The position numbers were made by a program, and so were the translations under genes. 64,000 bases of DNA from assembly GCA_035575925.1 (NCBI GenBank), contig DATLXK010000058.1:62001-126000 (forward strand), given 5' to 3'. Numbering within the stretch: position 1 is the stretch's first letter; each line of letters opens with the position of its first letter. This DNA comes from DASWTL01 sp035575925 (GTDB lineage Bacteria > Bacteroidota > Bacteroidia > Sphingobacteriales > Sphingobacteriaceae). Of the stretch, positions 60,755 through 64,000 are shown piece by piece. Below the pieces are notes generated by a model. It saw only the letters and a list, made by a program, of their open reading frames with translations. It was not told the origin of the DNA and made no database searches.

Positions 60755-62841
60755 TGTTTTTTAAAGGGAAAATACCTTTTGTAAGGCTTCTTCTACCACT
60801 TATAGTTGGTATCGCTTCAGCATATTTATATCCTTCACAGCTAATATTTCTTTGGATCCTCTATTTTGCAATATTCATTTTATTTCTTTTTGCAGCTGCA
60901 ATTATTTTTTATAAAAAATGGACCGTTTATAAATTCAAATGGATCATAGGGTTGCTTATACATGCGTTTATTTTATTGACGGGACATCATTTAACATTAA
61001 AGACCAGTGGAAAATTTGATAAAATACATTTTTCAGGGCAAAGTGGTGAAGCCTTGTTGATCACTATAAAAAATGAGGCTAAAAAAACAAAGAATATCAT
61101 ACGCTTTGAGGCTGATGTGCTACATGTAATAAACGGAAAAAAATTCAATGCCGGTACGGGGAAACTTCTTGTAGCAGTTAAAATTGATTCGCTGGCCTCT
61201 GTTAAGTTAAGCTATGGCAGTACACTTATCATCCCGTTTCATTTTACCGGGGTTGAACCTCCGTATAACCCGGGAGAATTTAACTACAAGGCTTATCTCT
61301 CTAATCGGCAAATTTTCCATCAAACATTTATCAATCAGAGCCAGATCGTTATACTTCTAAAAAATACGGGAAACCCTTTAATTGCTTCTGCACTAAAACT
61401 CCGGCAGCAATATGTATCTAAATTTCATAAATATCTTTCCGATCCGCAAGCAGCTTCTCTTGCATCAACTCTTATACTGGGATACCGGGCAGAACTAAGT
61501 AAGGAAGTTGTCGATGCCTATTCAAAAACGGGTACTATGCACGTGCTTTCTGTATCGGGAATGCATGTTGGGATTGTGTTTTTTGTTTTATCGTTTATAC
61601 TTACACCACTTAATAAAACCAGGAAATTGCGTTTGCTTAGGGCAGGTATAATTATAACTTTAATATGGTTTTATGCATTAATTACAGGGTTTTCGCCCTC
61701 GGTGTGCCGCGCCGCGGTCATGCTCTCTTTTGTAGTATTTGGAAAGGCAATTAATAAAAATCAAAATACGTATAATCTTATTGCCATCTCCGCTTTTATC
61801 CTGCTAATTTATAATCCTTATTATTTCTTTGATGTGGGGTTCCAACTTTCTTATCTGGCGGTAATTGGCCTGGTTTTTCTTCATCCCAAAATATATCAGA
61901 TGGTGTATACCCAATACTGGCTGCCAAATCAGATATGGAGTTATTGCGCTTTATCACTTGCCGCTCAACTGGCAACTTTCCCCATAAGTATATATTACTT
62001 TCACCAGTTTCCGGTGTATTTCCTGTTGAGTAATCTTTTAATCGTAATACCAATAATCCTGATTATGTATGGCGGGATTGTATTTATGTTAATTCCTTGG
62101 GATTTTATCCTTAAGCCATTGGGATTCTTATTGAATTCAACAATACAATTTACAAATGCTTCCCTTTTCTATATTGAAAAATTACCGTTTTCCACTATTA
62201 ACGGTATTTGGATAGATTCTTATCAATATCTGATTATATATGCTATTGGCGCTTGCATAATATTGGCAATGCTATTCAAAAACAGTAAGACAGTTTTAAT
62301 GGCACTTGGACTTATCTTATTGTTGTGCTGCAGTATTAGCTTTAAAGATTTACAACGGCGTAACAAGCATGAGATTATTTTTTATAGCCTGCGAAAAAAC
62401 TCGGCAGTAGCTTATGTTAAAGATCGCAAAGCTCTAATTTTATCCGATCTGGCTGTGTCTGATAAAACATTTAGTTTCTCAATAGATCCCTACATGGGGA
62501 GTACAGGGATAAATGAAAAACAATATTCAGATTTTAACAATGATCTTAAAAATATTAGCAAAAGAAATTTTATACAATTAGGAGACTACAAAATACTTCG
62601 TTTCGATAGAAGCTTTGATAAAAAGATATTTACAGTCCCGATAGAGGTTGATGCGGTGCTGGTAAGTGGAAATCCATATTTAAACATAAAAAAGCTGAAT
62701 CAATACGTAAAATACTCCATTCTTCTGATTGATGGAACAAACAGTGATTACAGAATAAATATCTGGGAGAAGGAAGCACAAAAGCTTGATATAAACTATT
62801 GTATACTAAAGAAAAATCCTGCTTATATTGTAAAACTTTAA
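60754..62841 (+). CDS. comEC: ComEC/Rec2 competence membrane protein
   Basis: 695 residues. The N-terminal helices and soluble part (about 1-230) are followed by the Competence domain with KTGTMHVLSVSGMHVGIVFF, then LITGFSPSVCRAAVML, ending with a further multi-helix region. The usual C-terminal metallo-beta-lactamase domain is absent: there is no HxHxDH motif and the last 190 residues are short and divergent. It forms the inner-membrane channel for transformation DNA. Coupled to the HhH-barrel gene. Confidence 0.9.
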   Translation: MFFKGKIPFVRLLLPLIVGIASAYLYPSQLIFLWILYFAIFILFLFAAAIIFYKKWTVYKFKWIIGLLIHAFILLTGHHLTLKTSGKFDKIHFSGQSGEALLITIKNEAKKTKNIIRFEADVLHVINGKKFNAGTGKLLVAVKIDSLASVKLSYGSTLIIPFHFTGVEPPYNPGEFNYKAYLSNRQIFHQTFINQSQIVILLKNTGNPLIASALKLRQQYVSKFHKYLSDPQAASLASTLILGYRAELSKEVVDAYSKTGTMHVLSVSGMHVGIVFFVLSFILTPLNKTRKLRLLRAGIIITLIWFYALITGFSPSVCRAAVMLSFVVFGKAINKNQNTYNLIAISAFILLIYNPYYFFDVGFQLSYLAVIGLVFLHPKIYQMVYTQYWLPNQIWSYCALSLAAQLATFPISIYYFHQFPVYFLLSNLLIVIPIILIMYGGIVFMLIPWDFILKPLGFLLNSTIQFTNASLFYIEKLPFSTINGIWIDSYQYLIIYAIGACIILAMLFKNSKTVLMALGLILLLCCSISFKDLQRRNKHEIIFYSLRKNSAVAYVKDRKALILSDLAVSDKTFSFSIDPYMGSTGINEKQYSDFNNDLKNISKRNFIQLGDYKILRFDRSFDKKIFTVPIEVDAVLVSGNPYLNIKKLNQYVKYSILLIDGTNSDYRINIWEKEAQKLDINYCILKKNPAYIVKL

Positions 62842-62870
62842 GGCAATGTATTAAAGAAATAGCTAGATAA

Positions 62871-63647
62871 ATGGAAAACCTTATTGATTTTACTGTATCC
62901 GACCGGATCGGATATATCATTTTAAACCGACCCGAAAAGCGTAATGCTCTTAATGCCGAAATGATTAAACAGCTAACCAATAAATTTAGTGAAGCGGAAG
63001 AAAGAGAAGATGTTAAAATGATTGTTTTAAAAGCCCGGGGGGAAGTATTTTCAGCAGGGGCTGATCTGGATTATCTTAGAAAACTCCAACAAAATTCATC
63101 GGAGGAAAACCTGGAGGATTCGGCAAATTTAAAAAATCTGTTCAAAACCATATATAATATTACAAAACCAGTAATAGCACAAATAGAAGGACATGCAATT
63201 GCAGGTGGCTGCGGCCTGGTGTCTGTTTGTGATATTGTTTTTGCAGTTCCTGAAGCACAATTTGGCTATACCGAAGTAAAGCTGGGCTTTATTCCGGCAT
63301 TGGTTTCCGTTTTCCTTATCCGTAAACTGGGAGAGGGGCGGACAAAAGAACTATTATTAAGCGGTGAGCTGATTAGTGCCGAAACAGCATCTGCTTATGG
63401 ACTGATCAATTTTATAGTTAAAAGATTTTCTATAGATGATACTGTCAAAGAATATGCTTTAAAACTTGCAAAAACCACATCGGCAGACTCTGTAAAGCGA
63501 ACAAAACAATTATTGCAGTTAATTCAGAATATAAACCTTGATGAGGTTTTGGAAGAAGCGGTACAAGCTAACACCGAAGCGCGAAAGTCAGATGATTTTA
63601 AGCGGGGGGTTGCTGCATTTCTGAACAAAGAAAAGTTAACATGGTAG
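62871..63647 (+). CDS. enoyl-CoA hydratase/isomerase family protein
   Basis: 258 residues of the crotonase fold. LNRPEKRNALNAEM, SAGADLDYLRKL (oxyanion loop) and HAIAGGCGLVSVCDIVF are the family motifs; VPEAQFGYTEVKLGFIPAL contains the catalytic glutamate position. Possibly acts in fatty acid or branched-chain catabolism. Thirty bases after comEC; no functional link is obvious. Confidence 0.93.
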   Translation: MENLIDFTVSDRIGYIILNRPEKRNALNAEMIKQLTNKFSEAEEREDVKMIVLKARGEVFSAGADLDYLRKLQQNSSEENLEDSANLKNLFKTIYNITKPVIAQIEGHAIAGGCGLVSVCDIVFAVPEAQFGYTEVKLGFIPALVSVFLIRKLGEGRTKELLLSGELISAETASAYGLINFIVKRFSIDDTVKEYALKLAKTTSADSVKRTKQLLQLIQNINLDEVLEEAVQANTEARKSDDFKRGVAAFLNKEKLTW

Positions 63648-63686
63648 GTTTTTCCAACAACTACCTGTTAAGGTTGTTGTCAAATA

Positions 63687-64000
63687 ATGATGCTTAATAA
63701 GCCTGATCTGGTGAATAATCAACCATTTGAAGTTTTTCTAATTGGAGATACAGGAGCTATGTCCCGGGGCAAAACAGAGCCGGTTATGGACATGATGCGA
63801 AAGCATATGGATAAAAGCCCTAATTCTGCTGTAGTTTTCCTGGGAGATAATATTTATCCGCGGGGACTTCCTCCACCAGGAAACATATTAAGAAAAGATG
63901 CAGAAGCGGCTTTAAATAAATACAAAGAAATCCTGGATGGATATACCGGCAGAGTGATCTTTATATCGGGCAATCATGACTGGAATAAAGGGCGAAGAGA
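63687..64000 (+). CDS. metallophosphoesterase (cut by window end)
   Basis: 104 residues are visible. Starts MMLNKPDLVNNQPFEVFLIG; then the calcineurin-like phosphoesterase motifs GDTGAMSRG, VVFLGDNIYPRG and GNHDWNKG, in order. Binds two metals and hydrolyses a phosphoester; the specificity lies in the missing part. A tartrate-resistant acid phosphatase-like exoprotein would fit the spacing, but no signal peptide is visible. Confidence 0.88.
   Translation, partial: MMLNKPDLVNNQPFEVFLIGDTGAMSRGKTEPVMDMMRKHMDKSPNSAVVFLGDNIYPRGLPPPGNILRKDAEAALNKYKEILDGYTGRVIFISGNHDWNKGRR

Noticed and set aside
1..64000. A CRISPR array, phage genes or an integrase near the NO block
   Set aside because: No regularly spaced repeats, capsid, portal or recombinase motifs were recognised, so the mobility of the block rests only on the repeats and the IS relic.

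Overview
The window looks like the chromosome of a Bacteroidetes bacterium, most likely a Sphingobacteria-type relative of Pedobacter or Mucilaginibacter. The sequence is AT-rich. Upstream regions carry the Bacteroidetes promoter pattern (TTTG about 19-20 bases before TAnnTTTG). The gene families are typical of the phylum: DUF2911, DUF6580, an LptD-like protein, a PorV/PorQ-like barrel, a TonB-dependent receptor under a cobalamin riboswitch, a qNor with group III globins, and an lmo0937-type miniprotein. Genus assignment is inference only. No tRNA, rRNA, CRISPR array or intact transposase gene was seen.

Region by region. 1-7,700: a cut MFS transporter, a beta-CASP RNA nuclease-like enzyme, a GIY-YIG protein with an attC-like palindrome behind it, an MsbA-type ABC exporter, a small monooxygenase-fold protein, a SAM hydrolase-family enzyme and PhoH. 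7,800-18,830: purC, a STAS protein, RNase Z, then an envelope group (MCE protein, amidase, LptD), cinA, a 2-oxoacid dehydrogenase E2 and a D-aminoacylase-type amidohydrolase. 18,850-22,800: methionine synthesis, with metX behind a SAM riboswitch and a cystathionine synthase-type enzyme, plus a class A beta-lactamase-fold protein. 22,825-26,915: a B12 module in which promoter, cobalamin riboswitch and btuB are followed by a CWC cysteine-rich protein, a DUF71 PP-loop enzyme and a sirtuin.

26,975-36,546 is the most striking part. All genes lie on the minus strand and concern nitric oxide or its damage: an NsrR-like Rrf2 regulator, a cbb3-like heme-copper subunit I with a duplicated N-terminal membrane module, a diheme cytochrome c, two small membrane proteins, two group III truncated hemoglobins, a hemerythrin, a quinol NO reductase, a cupin, an RIC/ScdA repair protein and a ferredoxin. 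This block, plus a decayed IS1182-type fragment, is bracketed by a 33-base direct repeat (32/33 identical). The right copy is the 3' end of a DUF6580 membrane protein gene and the left copy forms the tail of the sirtuin gene, so the block looks like an inserted island. Inside it sits a 101-bp MITE-like element with perfect 18-bp terminal inverted repeats and a perfect 10-bp target duplication, just upstream of the NO reductase gene.

37,700-48,800: small unknown proteins, free-methionine sulfoxide reductase with a 3-methyladenine glycosylase, a lipoprotein, a TspO-like protein, an orphan CheB, a DUF2911 protein, a class III Fic protein next to a complex inverted repeat, a frameshifted DoxX remnant, a DUF2130 coiled-coil protein, a cob(I)alamin adenosyltransferase and two very small proteins. 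48,800-57,660: ispD, queA, an FtsX/MacB-type permease, a heptose-kinase-like PfkB enzyme, an aspartate aminotransferase, a CDF metal exporter, a Nudix hydrolase and an LtaS-type sulfatase-fold membrane enzyme. 57,900-64,000: a tightly packed run of a PorV/PorQ-like barrel, an HhH domain fused to an outer-membrane barrel and comEC (a probable DNA-uptake set), followed by an enoyl-CoA hydratase and a cut metallophosphoesterase.
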